From NCBI RefSeq assembly GCF_013401555.1, contig NZ_CP058552.1, positions 3,410,001-3,474,000 of the forward strand: a DNA stretch of 64,000 bases, written 5' to 3'. The notes beneath the pieces are model-generated. The model was given only the letters and a program-made list of their open reading frames with translations. It was not told where the DNA came from and ran no database searches. Shown here piece by piece: positions 35,567 through 43,600 of the stretch (position 1 is its first letter; each line of letters opens with the position of its first letter). A program made the position numbers and the translations under genes. The stretch comes from Paenibacillus sp. E222 (GTDB lineage Bacteria; Bacillota; Bacilli; Paenibacillales; Paenibacillaceae).

Positions 35567-35923
35567 ATGAACGAACAGGATACCCAATCGCCATCAAATT
35601 CAGAATCCACAACGCATTCCAAAAATGCGGAGGACAAGATTGAAGAACTTCACAAGCTCACTAACCGGCTCGCCAATGAACTCGAACGTTCACGAATCGC
35701 ACAGTATACGGAATTATTGAACCGGCCATGGAAGCTGATCGGACTTAATCTGTTGTCTGGCGCCGCAAGGGGCGTGGGGATCGCCATCGGTTTTACTTTT
35801 TTTGCAGCAACGATCATTTACGTGTTACAAGTGCTAGGTGCGCTTAATCTGCCCATCGTGGGTGATTACATCGCAGATATTGTACGGATTGTGCAGCGAC
35901 AGCTGGAATTAAACACTTATTAG
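35567..35923 (+). CDS. DUF5665-like small membrane protein
   Basis: 118-residue protein of unknown function. The first 25 residues are polar and Ser/Thr/Asn-rich. A helical stretch (IEELHKLTNRLANELERSRI) leads to YTELLNRPWKLIGLNLLSGAARGVGIAIGF and one or two membrane segments between about 60 and 100. The RPWKLI...GAARGVG core is what I recall from DUF5665 proteins of Bacilli. It has its own intergenic space after the ileS terminator and converges on the next gene. Confidence 0.75.
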   Translation: MNEQDTQSPSNSESTTHSKNAEDKIEELHKLTNRLANELERSRIAQYTELLNRPWKLIGLNLLSGAARGVGIAIGFTFFAATIIYVLQVLGALNLPIVGDYIADIVRIVQRQLELNTY

Positions 35924-35936
35924 GTTACCTGCAGGT

Positions 35937-36677
35937 TTAATACGAGTCGTCTGATTCGATATCCGGTTCTAACAGGCCATCGCCTTCACGGTTCTCCAGA
36001 TACTGTCGATATTGCCGATTGCGTACGATGGAGACGTCATGACCGTAGATATCGGTTGCGACAAAGCTCTCATATGCCTCAACGCAGCCCTCCACTTCGT
36101 CAGAGGCTTCAATCGCCATAACGTCGTAACTGTCGATGTCCCGTCCCTCAGCCATGGCCGGAGTATTGGAGGTGCCCCAACTTTCAACAATCTGCCATGC
36201 GTCTTCACCGTCGAAGCCGTTCTGGTCATCACGTTCATCCAGGCTTGTGCGGCCAAAGGCAGGGGCGAGGAATTCTTCCTCGACAGGGCGATTTTCAGAG
36301 ACAACGGTTTCCGGTTGATGCTTTTTGCAGTATTTGGTGTAAGGAACAGCTTGCATGCGTTCATAGGGGATAGGTTGCTGACACACGGCGCAAGTTCCAT
36401 AATGACCTTCTTCGATGGAATGCAGGGCAGAGTCGATGCGCTCCAGTTGAAATTCATCATGCTCCAGCAGGGAAATATCCTTTTCGCGATCATACATCTC
36501 AGTAGCTACATCACCCGGATGGTTGTCAATCGGTGATAATTCGCCTGTCTGAAGCTTCATGGAGTCACCAAGACCATAATGTTCGTTCTGCTCCAGTCTA
36601 TGTTCAATATCACGCTTTTCGGTTATCAGTTGGGAACGTAACGATTGCAGTTGTTTGGCAGTGAAATGTGTCATCAT
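35937..36677 (-). CDS. YlyA/YteA-family DksA-TraR-type zinc finger protein
   Basis: 246-residue protein of the YteA/YlyA family, DksA-like regulators associated with sporulation in Bacilli. The N-terminal half is a coiled coil (about 5-50 and 80-110), followed by the zinc-finger region CAVCQQPIPYERM...YCKKH. There the usual fourth Cys of the C4 finger appears as His. The acidic C-terminal half carries YDVMAIEASDEVEGCVEAYESF. B. subtilis ylyA likewise lies between ileS and lspA. Here the gene is on the opposite strand. Start: ATG ATG after AAAGGGG; either ATG may be used. Confidence 0.85.
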   Translation of the reverse strand: MMTHFTAKQLQSLRSQLITEKRDIEHRLEQNEHYGLGDSMKLQTGELSPIDNHPGDVATEMYDREKDISLLEHDEFQLERIDSALHSIEEGHYGTCAVCQQPIPYERMQAVPYTKYCKKHQPETVVSENRPVEEEFLAPAFGRTSLDERDDQNGFDGEDAWQIVESWGTSNTPAMAEGRDIDSYDVMAIEASDEVEGCVEAYESFVATDIYGHDVSIVRNRQYRQYLENREGDGLLEPDIESDDSY

Positions 36678-36801
36678 TTTCCCCTTTCTGTTCCGTATGG
36701 ACTCCGGATTTTGACTCTGTTGTAGGATGTGTCATTTCGTGCAGAATTACAGAAGGGAAATGTTATCGTTTTTGCCATCCGGGCTGCGGCTAACCGCGTC
36801 G

Positions 36802-36831
36802 TGGACGATTTCCAAACAGCTGTGCTACAAT
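36802..36831 (+). promoter_or_regulatory. Possible sigma-A promoter for lspA
   Basis: TGGACG (36802-36807), 18-base spacer, then TACAAT (36826-36831), preceded by an extended -10 TG. It lies 63 bases ahead of lspA in the divergent gap. Confidence 0.45.
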
Positions 36832-36894
36832 GAACAAGTCTGGCGTAAAGCCTGGTATCGTTTGGAAAAGACAAGAACGGAGTGACAAACAAAC

Positions 36895-37389
36895 GTGGTG
36901 TATTATATCCTCGCTTTTATCGTATTTTTAATCGATCAGGGAACAAAGTTCCTAATTGCAACCCGGATGGAACTTAGAGATGAAATTCCGGTGATTGGCA
37001 ACTTCTTTGTCATCACATCACATCGTAACTCAGGTGCAGCTTTTGGTATTTTACAGGATCAACGCTGGTTCTTTATCGTGGTTACACTGGTTGTCGTGGT
37101 GGCTTTGGTTTGGTATTTGCAAAAGGTAAAAGATACTCCGCACAAATTGCTGCCCGTAGCGCTTAGTTTGGTGCTTGGGGGAGCTATCGGGAACTTCCTA
37201 GATCGGGCTTTGACCGGAGAAGTTGTCGATTTTATCCAGCTTAATTTTGGTAGCTATACGTTTCCCATTTTCAACATAGCCGACTCGGCGATCTGTATCG
37301 GTGTGGTACTGATTATTGTGGAAACATTGCTTGAAGGACGGCGCGAGAAAGCAGCCGCAAAGGTCGAAGGGAATGAACATCATGAGTAA
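36895..37389 (+). CDS. lspA: Signal peptidase II (lipoprotein signal peptidase)
   Basis: Membrane aspartyl protease that removes the signal peptide of diacylated prolipoproteins. The 164-residue protein has four membrane helices and the catalytic dyad, Asp103 in GNFLDRALTGEVVDF and Asp130 in FNIADSAI. The start is a GTG at 36895, after GGAGTGA. It should process the lipoproteins encoded later in this window. The C-terminus overlaps rluD by eight bases. Confidence 0.95.
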   Translation: MVYYILAFIVFLIDQGTKFLIATRMELRDEIPVIGNFFVITSHRNSGAAFGILQDQRWFFIVVTLVVVVALVWYLQKVKDTPHKLLPVALSLVLGGAIGNFLDRALTGEVVDFIQLNFGSYTFPIFNIADSAICIGVVLIIVETLLEGRREKAAAKVEGNEHHE

Positions 37390-38365
37390 ATCGCAAAATG
37401 AAGAACAGACTAACGGAGACACGTCAACGTATGATGATGAACTCTTGAATGGCAATGATCGTATGGAATGGACGGTTGCCGCTGAACATAATAAAGAACG
37501 AATTGACAAATATATTACAGAATCCATGGATAACGTATCGCGCTCCCAAGTTCAATTGTGGATTGGAGACGGATTCGTAACGGTGAACGGGGCTAAAGTC
37601 AAAGCTAACACCAAATTATCTCAAGGCGATCTGGTAGAGCTTCTGATCCCTGAGCCAACGACTGTCGAGATTATTGCTGAAGATATTCCACTTGAAGTGG
37701 TATATGAGGATAGCGATTTGATCGTTATTAACAAACAGCGCGGCCTTGTTGTTCATCCAGCACCAGGACATACGTCGGGAACACTTGTTAATGCGCTGAT
37801 GTATCATTGTAAAGATCTGTCAGGCATTAACGGCGAGCTGCGTCCCGGTATTGTGCATCGGATTGATAAGGACACATCAGGTCTAATCATGGCAGCCAAA
37901 AATGATCGTGCTCACGCCTCGCTGGCCGCTCAGCTCAAAGAGCATAGTGTGAATAGAAGATATATTGCACTCGTTCATGGGCATCTTAGCCATGATCAAG
38001 GTACGATTGATGCACCGATTGGTCGAGATACCAATGATCGCAAAATGTACACCGTTACAGAGCGTAACAGTAAACATGCGGTCACGCATTTTACCGTTAA
38101 GGAGCGTATTAACGACTACACGTTGTTGGAACTGAAACTGGAGACCGGGCGAACCCACCAGATTCGTGTTCATATGAAATTTATCGGTCATCCGCTTGTA
38201 GGAGATCCGACGTATGGTCGTAACAAAGGGATCAAAATGCAGGGACAGGCCCTGCATGCCGCCATTCTTGGTTTTGTACATCCAACGACCGGAGAATACC
38301 TTGAATTTACAGCACCGATTCCGCAGGATATGGAAGAAGTGCTTGCCTCCTTGCGCAGCCGCTGA
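37382..38365 (+). CDS. RluD/RluA-family 23S rRNA pseudouridine synthase (YlyB)
   Basis: Pseudouridine synthase with an N-terminal S4 RNA-binding domain (IDKYITESMDNVSRSQVQLWIGDG) and the RluA catalytic domain. The active-site motif is HRIDKDTSGL, with the catalytic Asp at 162. GRTHQIRVHMKFIGHPLVGDPTYG lies near the C-terminus. The ATG at 37382 gives 327 residues with GAAGGG upstream; an ATG at 37373 is the alternative. It follows lspA, as ylyB does in B. subtilis. The exact rRNA site cannot be read from sequence. Confidence 0.92.
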   Translation: MSKSQNEEQTNGDTSTYDDELLNGNDRMEWTVAAEHNKERIDKYITESMDNVSRSQVQLWIGDGFVTVNGAKVKANTKLSQGDLVELLIPEPTTVEIIAEDIPLEVVYEDSDLIVINKQRGLVVHPAPGHTSGTLVNALMYHCKDLSGINGELRPGIVHRIDKDTSGLIMAAKNDRAHASLAAQLKEHSVNRRYIALVHGHLSHDQGTIDAPIGRDTNDRKMYTVTERNSKHAVTHFTVKERINDYTLLELKLETGRTHQIRVHMKFIGHPLVGDPTYGRNKGIKMQGQALHAAILGFVHPTTGEYLEFTAPIPQDMEEVLASLRSR

Positions 38366-38408
38366 CAGCTCGAGAAAGTACAAATGTTCGGATAATTTGT
38401 CCATGGTT

Positions 38409-38437
38409 TTGAACGCGCAAATGCTTCATATTAAAGT
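38409..38437 (+). promoter_or_regulatory. Possible sigma-A promoter for dapL
   Basis: TTGAAC (38409-38414) and TAAAGT (38432-38437) are 17 bases apart. An inverted pair CGCAAAT/ATTTGCG (38416-38422, 38444-38450) overlaps the region and could be an operator. Confidence 0.4.
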
Positions 38438-38474
38438 GTAGAAATTTGCGTCAAATGAGGAGATGAACAAAATC

Positions 38475-39728
38475 ATGAGTATTGATAAATATCAGGAAAC
38501 GTACATTCAGACTAATTTTGCCGACCGTATTGGCGGCTCCAACTATGGTAAAGACACTAACATCTATAAATTCGAGAAAATCAAACGTGCCAAAGCTTCG
38601 GCTAAAAAAGATTTTCCCAATGTAGAACTGATTGACCTCGGTGTAGGTGAACCGGACGAAATGGCAGATGCAGGCATCGTAGCTGCATTGGCGGAGCAAG
38701 CCTCCAAACCCGAAAACCGTGGTTACGCGGATAACGGTATTCCTGAATTCAAGGAAGCGGCAGCTGCTTACCTGAAAAATGTATTTAATGTTGAAGGTAT
38801 CGATGCATCAACTGAAATCGTGCATTCCATCGGCTCCAAGCCAGCTTTGGCGATGATGCCTTCTTGCTTCATCAATCCAGGTGATGTAACGATTATGACG
38901 GTGCCAGGGTATCCGGTTATGGGTACACACACCAAATACCTGGGTGGCGAAGTGTTCAACATCCAGTTGACCAAGGAGAACAACTTCCTGCCAGATCTGT
39001 CGGCTATTCCAGAAGATATTGCGAAACGTGCGAAGTTGCTCTATCTGAACTACCCGAATAACCCGACGGGCGCGAGTGCTACCGTGGAGTTCTTTACGGA
39101 AGTGGTTGAATGGGCGAAGAAATACAGCGTAGTCGTTGTGCATGATGCTCCGTACGCAGCACTGACATATGACGGCAAAAAACCGTTCAGCTTCCTGTCT
39201 GTACCTGGTGCGAAGGATGTGGGCGTGGAATTGCACTCCCTGTCCAAGTCTTACAACATGACAGGCTGGAGAATTGGTTTTGTTGCAGGTAACCCGCTTG
39301 TAGTTAAAGCATTCAGCGACGTAAAAGACAACAATGACTCCGGTCAGTTCATCGCGATCCAGAAGGCTGCTGCCTATGGATTGAACCACCCGGAAATCAC
39401 GGAAAAAATCGCCGAGAAATATTCCCGTCGTCACGACCTGCTGGTAGCTGCACTGAACGAGCTGGGCTTCCAGGCTGAGAAACCTAAAGGTTCCTTCTTC
39501 CTGTATGTTGAAGCTCCAAAAGGTATTGCCGGAGGCCGCCGCTTTGAATCAGGCGAAGACTTCTCCCAGTTCCTGATCCGTGAAAAACTGATCTCTTCGG
39601 TGCCTTGGGATGATGCTGGTAACTTTGTTCGTTTCTCCGTTACCTTTGAAGCTAAAGGAGAAGAGGAAGAGAAACGTGTTATTGCTGAAATTAAACGCCG
39701 CCTGAGCGACGTGCAATTCGAATTTTAA
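38475..39728 (+). CDS. dapL: LL-diaminopimelate aminotransferase
   Basis: PLP enzyme that converts tetrahydrodipicolinate directly to LL-diaminopimelate with glutamate as amino donor, bypassing the acetylated intermediates used by B. subtilis. The 417-residue class I/II aminotransferase has the PLP lysine in LSKSYNMTGWRIGF (Lys258), NYPNNPTGA, and the N-terminal NFADRIGGSNYGKDT. I start at the ATG at 38475; an ATG at 38463 directly abuts GAGGAG. A neighbouring aminotransferase family is possible but less likely. It would supply lysine, dipicolinate and the mDAP used by MurE. Confidence 0.85.
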   Translation: MSIDKYQETYIQTNFADRIGGSNYGKDTNIYKFEKIKRAKASAKKDFPNVELIDLGVGEPDEMADAGIVAALAEQASKPENRGYADNGIPEFKEAAAAYLKNVFNVEGIDASTEIVHSIGSKPALAMMPSCFINPGDVTIMTVPGYPVMGTHTKYLGGEVFNIQLTKENNFLPDLSAIPEDIAKRAKLLYLNYPNNPTGASATVEFFTEVVEWAKKYSVVVVHDAPYAALTYDGKKPFSFLSVPGAKDVGVELHSLSKSYNMTGWRIGFVAGNPLVVKAFSDVKDNNDSGQFIAIQKAAAYGLNHPEITEKIAEKYSRRHDLLVAALNELGFQAEKPKGSFFLYVEAPKGIAGGRRFESGEDFSQFLIREKLISSVPWDDAGNFVRFSVTFEAKGEEEEKRVIAEIKRRLSDVQFEF

Positions 39729-39766
39729 TTAATTCACATCATCATTATGATGTAACGTAAAAGAAA

Positions 39767-39796
39767 GAAGAGACCGGAAACGGTCTCTTTTTTTTA
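39767..39796 (+). terminator. Rho-independent terminator after dapL
   Basis: AGAGACCG (39769-39776), GAAA loop, CGGTCTCT (39781-39788), then a run of Ts. Confidence 0.93.
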
Positions 39797-39828
39797 TGCA
39801 AAAAAATATAAATTTTCCCTGTAATCCC

Positions 39829-39857
39829 TTTACAAAATAATACAAGCAACATATGAT
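39829..39857 (+). promoter_or_regulatory. Sigma-A promoter of the lipid-linked-sugar operon
   Basis: TTTACA (39829-39834) and TATGAT (39852-39857) are exactly 17 bases apart. The pair lies after the dapL terminator and about 58 bases before the first gene. Confidence 0.7.
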
Positions 39858-39914
39858 TAGATCTTTACGTTATTTATATAAGTCAGAAGTTGCTTTTGAA
39901 GGGAGTTATGGAAA

Positions 39915-40829
39915 TTGTTATCATCACGTACCAATACTGTGTCCACACCTGCTGCAGGGACAGGCAATACCGTTTCAGGATTGCTTAAATTATTGAGACC
40001 CAAACAATGGACCAAAAATTTGTTGTTATTTGCCGCGCTGCTTTTTTCTTTTGAGGAAATTCGGACGGAGACCATTCTATCGACTTTGCTAGGTTTTATT
40101 TTATTTAGCCTGGTTGCAGGCTGCGTTTATATTTTAAACGATTATGTAGATCGCGACAGAGATCGTCAGCATCCTGTGAAGATGTTCCGTCCTCTTGCTT
40201 CTGGACAGGTCAATCCGGCTCACGCCTTGCTGTTTGGAATTCTGCTGTTGATTCTTTCCGTCGGGACAGCCTTTGTGATGAACTCGTTATTCGGAGTGTT
40301 ATGTATAGTTTATTTCCTTTTGAATGTGTCGTACTCATTTGTTCTGAAACATCTCGTTATTTTGGATATGATGACCATTGCGGCTGGATTTGTGCTTCGT
40401 GCGATTGCGGGCGGTGTGCTGATCCATGTACCATTTACGCCGTGGTTTCTCATCTGTACGATGCTGCTGTCCCTGTTCCTGGCCATTGGCAAACGTAGGA
40501 ATGAACTTACTCTGCTTGAGGGAAATACCGGTTCACATCGTAAAGTATTGGATAACTACTCGATTACGTTATTGGATCAGTTCAATACCATTGTCACAAC
40601 CGCGACCATTATCAGCTATTCGCTATTTACCTTCACATCCGATCGCACCATTCATTTAATGTGGACGATTCCTTTGGTCATATACGGCATGTTCCGTTAT
40701 CTGTATCTGATTCATATGAAGAACCAAGGTGGTTCACCTGATCGAGTTTTGTTTGAGGACAAGCCCGTCTTGATCACGGTCATTTTGTATGTCATAAGTG
40801 TTATTTTGATTTTTGCTATTTTTGAATAA
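39915..40829 (+). CDS. UbiA-family polyprenyl-phosphate phosphoribosyltransferase-like protein
   Basis: 304-residue membrane protein with eight or nine helices. It carries NDYVDRDRDRQHP at 75-87, followed by KMFRPLASG. This is the Asp-rich signature of decaprenyl-phosphate 5-phosphoribosyltransferase (DPPR synthase, mycobacterial Rv3806c). A second conserved block is YSFVLKHLVILD...AAGFVLRAIAGG near 140-167. Known members join PRPP to polyprenyl phosphate, giving polyprenyl-phosphoryl-5-phosphoribose. The start is a TTG at 39915, nine bases after GAAGGGAG. Menaquinone-type UbiA enzymes lack the HPxKxFRPxASG wording. First gene of a five-gene operon. Confidence 0.82.
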   Translation: MLSSRTNTVSTPAAGTGNTVSGLLKLLRPKQWTKNLLLFAALLFSFEEIRTETILSTLLGFILFSLVAGCVYILNDYVDRDRDRQHPVKMFRPLASGQVNPAHALLFGILLLILSVGTAFVMNSLFGVLCIVYFLLNVSYSFVLKHLVILDMMTIAAGFVLRAIAGGVLIHVPFTPWFLICTMLLSLFLAIGKRRNELTLLEGNTGSHRKVLDNYSITLLDQFNTIVTTATIISYSLFTFTSDRTIHLMWTIPLVIYGMFRYLYLIHMKNQGGSPDRVLFEDKPVLITVILYVISVILIFAIFE

Positions 40830-40862
40830 ACGTTAGAGTCTGGAAGGCAGAGGGGGATCAGG

Positions 40863-41495
40863 GTGAAAAGCACGAAAGTCGCCATCTTTGATATTGATAA
40901 AACGATTATACGCAGAGATTCCATGTTTCAGTTTGTACATTACGGCGTTCGGCGTTATCCATGGCAGGTATGGAGATTGCCTGTAATTGCATTTCATACC
41001 GCGCTGTTCAAGGCAGGTCTGATGACCGTTGAGCGTGTCAAACGTTCCTACTTCAAGAGTATTGAGCGCATGTCTGAAAAAGATCTGGAGCATTTTTTTG
41101 ATACACGATTGCGTACTGCCATTTTTGCGGAGGCAAGTGTAGAGATGCAGCATCGTAAGGAAGAAGGCTATCATGTATTGCTGGTGACCGCATCTCCACA
41201 TGCTTATATGAAATATTTTAAAAACTTTCCCTGGGTGGATCATGTCATCGGTACCGATCTGGTTCGTCACTCGAATGGCTATACCTGTAGGATTGAAGGC
41301 AGCAATTGCAAGGGGGATGAGAAGGTTCGCCGAATCCAGGCCTATCTGGATGAGAAAAAGATGGTGATTGATTATGATCAATCCTGCTCCTACTCTGACT
41401 CCTTATCCGATCTTCCAGTGATGCAGTTGGTGAGTCAGCGATACTTTATTAACAAGCGCGTCCCAGAGATGGAGGCATTGTCGTGGGGGAGATAA
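40863..41495 (+). CDS. HAD superfamily IB phosphatase
   Basis: 210-residue SerB-like phosphatase. Motif I is FDIDKTI, with nucleophile Asp10 and Asp12. Motif II is probably the LLVTASP serine/threonine stretch, motif III lies near KGDEKVRRI, and motif IV is YSDSLSDLP. The family removes phosphate from small or lipid-linked substrates. Next to the DPPR synthase-like gene it probably removes the 5-phosphate to give polyprenyl-phosphoribose. HAD-IB and UbiA domains are also known as single fused proteins in other bacteria, which supports the link. GTG start at 40863; overlaps the next gene by 13 bases. Confidence 0.82.
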   Translation: MKSTKVAIFDIDKTIIRRDSMFQFVHYGVRRYPWQVWRLPVIAFHTALFKAGLMTVERVKRSYFKSIERMSEKDLEHFFDTRLRTAIFAEASVEMQHRKEEGYHVLLVTASPHAYMKYFKNFPWVDHVIGTDLVRHSNGYTCRIEGSNCKGDEKVRRIQAYLDEKKMVIDYDQSCSYSDSLSDLPVMQLVSQRYFINKRVPEMEALSWGR

Positions 41496-41812
41496 AAGGG
41501 CGCCATACAGGCAAGTTGTTGATGCTGGTCTCCGCTTTTCTTACAGCGACGGGCCAACTGTTCTGGAAGTGGGGGCTGACCGAGTGGATCTACCTGGGCA
41601 TCGGCTTTCTGTGTTATGGACTGGGTGCCATTTTGATGATCAAGGCGTTTGCTTTGGAAAAGCTGTCTGTGGCCTATCCTTTGATGTGTGCCAGCTATGT
41701 GTTTGCGCTGATCTATGGATACTTTTTGTTAGGAGAAGAAATTACGGTGCAGAAGTTGGCCGCTGTTGTGCTGCTTGGAATCGGGGTGACGTTGACCAGT
41801 GTTGATCGATAG
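41483..41812 (+). CDS. Small EamA/SMR-type membrane protein, first of a pair
   Basis: 109-residue protein with four predicted membrane helices. TATGQLFWKWGL in the first helix and the C-terminal GYFLLGEEITVQKLAAVVLLGIGVTL repeat the SMR/EamA half-domain pattern. ArnE/ArnF, the flippase subunits for undecaprenyl-phosphate-aminoarabinose, have the same size and are also paired. A lipid-sugar flippase role is inferred from the operon. Multidrug SMR pumps are the alternative, but they usually carry a conserved Glu in helix 1 that I do not see here. GTG start at 41483, with GGAGG upstream. Confidence 0.75.
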   Translation: MGEIKGRHTGKLLMLVSAFLTATGQLFWKWGLTEWIYLGIGFLCYGLGAILMIKAFALEKLSVAYPLMCASYVFALIYGYFLLGEEITVQKLAAVVLLGIGVTLTSVDR

Positions 41813-42119
41813 CTGGATGATTGCTGTATTAATTGCAATGACCCTGTGTGGAGCGATGGGAGGAGCGGGTTTGAAAGCCTACGCCACCAGTCGCAAAAAG
41901 CTGCATGTTCTAATGGGACTTGGATTCTATGGTACAGGTGCGATGCTGAACATTGTATTGTTGAAATTTCTTCCCTTAACGGTTGTGCTGCCTGCCAATG
42001 CGTTAACGTATGTGTGGACGCTCATTATAGCGCGCTTTGCCTTTAAGGAAGCAGTGGGTCCTTTGCGCTGGATCGGTGTCGCTTGTATTATGGGCGGGTT
42101 GTTTTTATTGGTTTTCTAG
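41799..42119 (+). CDS. Small EamA/SMR-type membrane protein, second of a pair
   Basis: 106-residue protein with four membrane helices: MIAVLIAMTLCGAMGGAGLKAYA, a second around LGFYGTGAMLNIVLL, VLPANALTYVWTLIIA, and the C-terminal RWIGVACIMGGLFLLVF. It overlaps the first subunit by 14 bases, as expected for partners of an obligate heterodimer. The GTG at 41799 is the longest start; an ATG at 41817 is also possible. It is clearly diverged from subunit one, which favours a two-component flippase over a recent duplication. Confidence 0.73.
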   Translation: MLIDSWMIAVLIAMTLCGAMGGAGLKAYATSRKKLHVLMGLGFYGTGAMLNIVLLKFLPLTVVLPANALTYVWTLIIARFAFKEAVGPLRWIGVACIMGGLFLLVF

Positions 42120-42144
42120 AATAATTGAAACTGGATGTGAGCGC

Positions 42145-43446
42145 ATGAAATTTTTGGACTACATATTTTATAATCGCAGAACCAATTGGACGGCATTTGG
42201 CCTGTTTGCGGGTTTTGCTCTTTTTTACGGTCTCATGAATGGACCTTACGTAACGTACATAGCAAATCACGCAGAGCTTCTTGGGTCATACACGCCATTT
42301 AGTACGACGCAGTTTCCACTTAATTTATTTAATTTCGATCCTTCCATGTATTATGGAGACAACAGTTCTTCGGTGATTCATCCGTTAATTTCCTTCCTTG
42401 CGGTTACGCTTGAAGCAGGTGCTCAGCTGCTGGGCGGGAATTGGTTCTTTCTAGTCCTGCAATCACTCGTGAATGCAGGTTCGGTTGTGTTGGTATTTCT
42501 GTTTTTGAGTCAAAAAGACAAACAAATCACTACACCGTTACTTTTCGCTGTACTGTTCGGTTTCAGCTCCTATCTGATGTTTACCGCGTTGATTCCGGAT
42601 TCGTATCCATATGTGCAGTTTGTTATCCTGTTCTCTGTGTTGTATATGCAGTACACCCGTGAGCGCAAAGATATCCGTTATATCCCGAATGCGCTGCTGG
42701 CATCCATCAACTTCGGACTGACGTCGACCAACATTGTGCCGTTTGCGGCCGCCATGTTTTTCAATATGCGTACGTGGCGTAACAAGTCTGGTTGGAAAAA
42801 GTATATCGGGATTATGGCACTCGCCGTTGCCTTTATCGTAGTATTGACAGGCATCCAATACATCGCGTTTGGCGGTCGAAGTTGGGTAAGTAATTGGCTG
42901 CTTGGTATTCAAAATGGGGGAACAAGCTATGCCACTCCATTCCAGTTCGCAGCTCATTGGAAGGCCCTAAGCCTGCTAACGATTAATCCGATGCTGTCAC
43001 CGAAAGTGCATTTGCTGGACCCGGGCATGGTCGCGTTTGTAACGGATCTGTCCCGTTCCAATCCGATCTATGTTCAGCTCACGGGTATTTTTATCCTGCT
43101 GCTGGCGCTCACGGGGTTTATCAAGGGAATCCGTGAACGGGAAGTGTGGACTCTTGTGCCATACATTCTGTTTGCCTTTTTACTTCATATCGTTGTTGGT
43201 TTCGGGTTGGCGGTATTTCAATACGATATGTACCTGTATGCAGGACACTATCTGTTTGCGTTTTTCCTCCTCGGTGGGGGCTTCGTCATCAGTCTGCGTC
43301 CGGGGATGGGTAAAAAAGTGCTAATAGGCTTGATTATGCTATCTATTCTCGTTACCGCAGGGAACAACATCTATCGTCATGTAGAAACATTAACAACCAT
43401 CAAGCAGTCCTATGATCAGTTAGAACAGGAACGTACAGTGAAATAA
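42145..43446 (+). CDS. Polytopic membrane protein, possible GT-C-type glycosyltransferase
   Basis: 433-residue protein with about ten to eleven membrane helices and a short basic tail. After the first helix comes a long outward loop containing FNFDPSMYYGDNSSSVIHP. In topology this resembles the first loop of GT-C glycosyltransferases (PMT/ArnT type), which take sugars from polyprenyl phosphates outside the membrane. I cannot name the family. The start is placed at the ATG at 42145, behind GGATGTGAG. The longer frame from 42037 would overlap the preceding gene by 83 bases. It is the last gene of the operon and the presumed user of the lipid-linked sugar. Confidence 0.6.
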   Translation: MKFLDYIFYNRRTNWTAFGLFAGFALFYGLMNGPYVTYIANHAELLGSYTPFSTTQFPLNLFNFDPSMYYGDNSSSVIHPLISFLAVTLEAGAQLLGGNWFFLVLQSLVNAGSVVLVFLFLSQKDKQITTPLLFAVLFGFSSYLMFTALIPDSYPYVQFVILFSVLYMQYTRERKDIRYIPNALLASINFGLTSTNIVPFAAAMFFNMRTWRNKSGWKKYIGIMALAVAFIVVLTGIQYIAFGGRSWVSNWLLGIQNGGTSYATPFQFAAHWKALSLLTINPMLSPKVHLLDPGMVAFVTDLSRSNPIYVQLTGIFILLLALTGFIKGIREREVWTLVPYILFAFLLHIVVGFGLAVFQYDMYLYAGHYLFAFFLLGGGFVISLRPGMGKKVLIGLIMLSILVTAGNNIYRHVETLTTIKQSYDQLEQERTVK

Positions 43447-43473
43447 TCAGAGGTTTTATTTATCTATATAATG

Positions 43474-43518
43474 AGACAGGGCCATTGGACTGTAGATCCA
43501 ATGGCCCTGTCTTGTTTG
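43474..43518 (+). terminator. Rho-independent terminator of the lipid-linked-sugar operon
   Basis: A 16-bp perfect stem (43474-43489 with 43497-43512) is followed by TGTTT. Confidence 0.88.
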
Positions 43519-43549
43519 GCATGATTCATTCGATATGTGCATGTTGGTT

Positions 43550-43590
43550 TCAAACAAAAGACCCACTGCGTTCATTACGCAGAGGGTCTC
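43550..43590 (-). terminator. Rho-independent terminator of the YhgE/Pip gene
   Basis: Read on the minus strand, ACCCTCTGCGT pairs with ACGCAGTGGGT with one mismatch (43561-43588), followed by TCTTTTGTTTG. Confidence 0.85.
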
Positions 43591-43600
43591 AGGGACGCTT

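Noticed and set aside
41483..42119. Paired SMR multidrug efflux pump
   Set aside because: Possible by size, but the typical helix-1 glutamate is not evident, and the operon context points to a lipid-sugar flippase.
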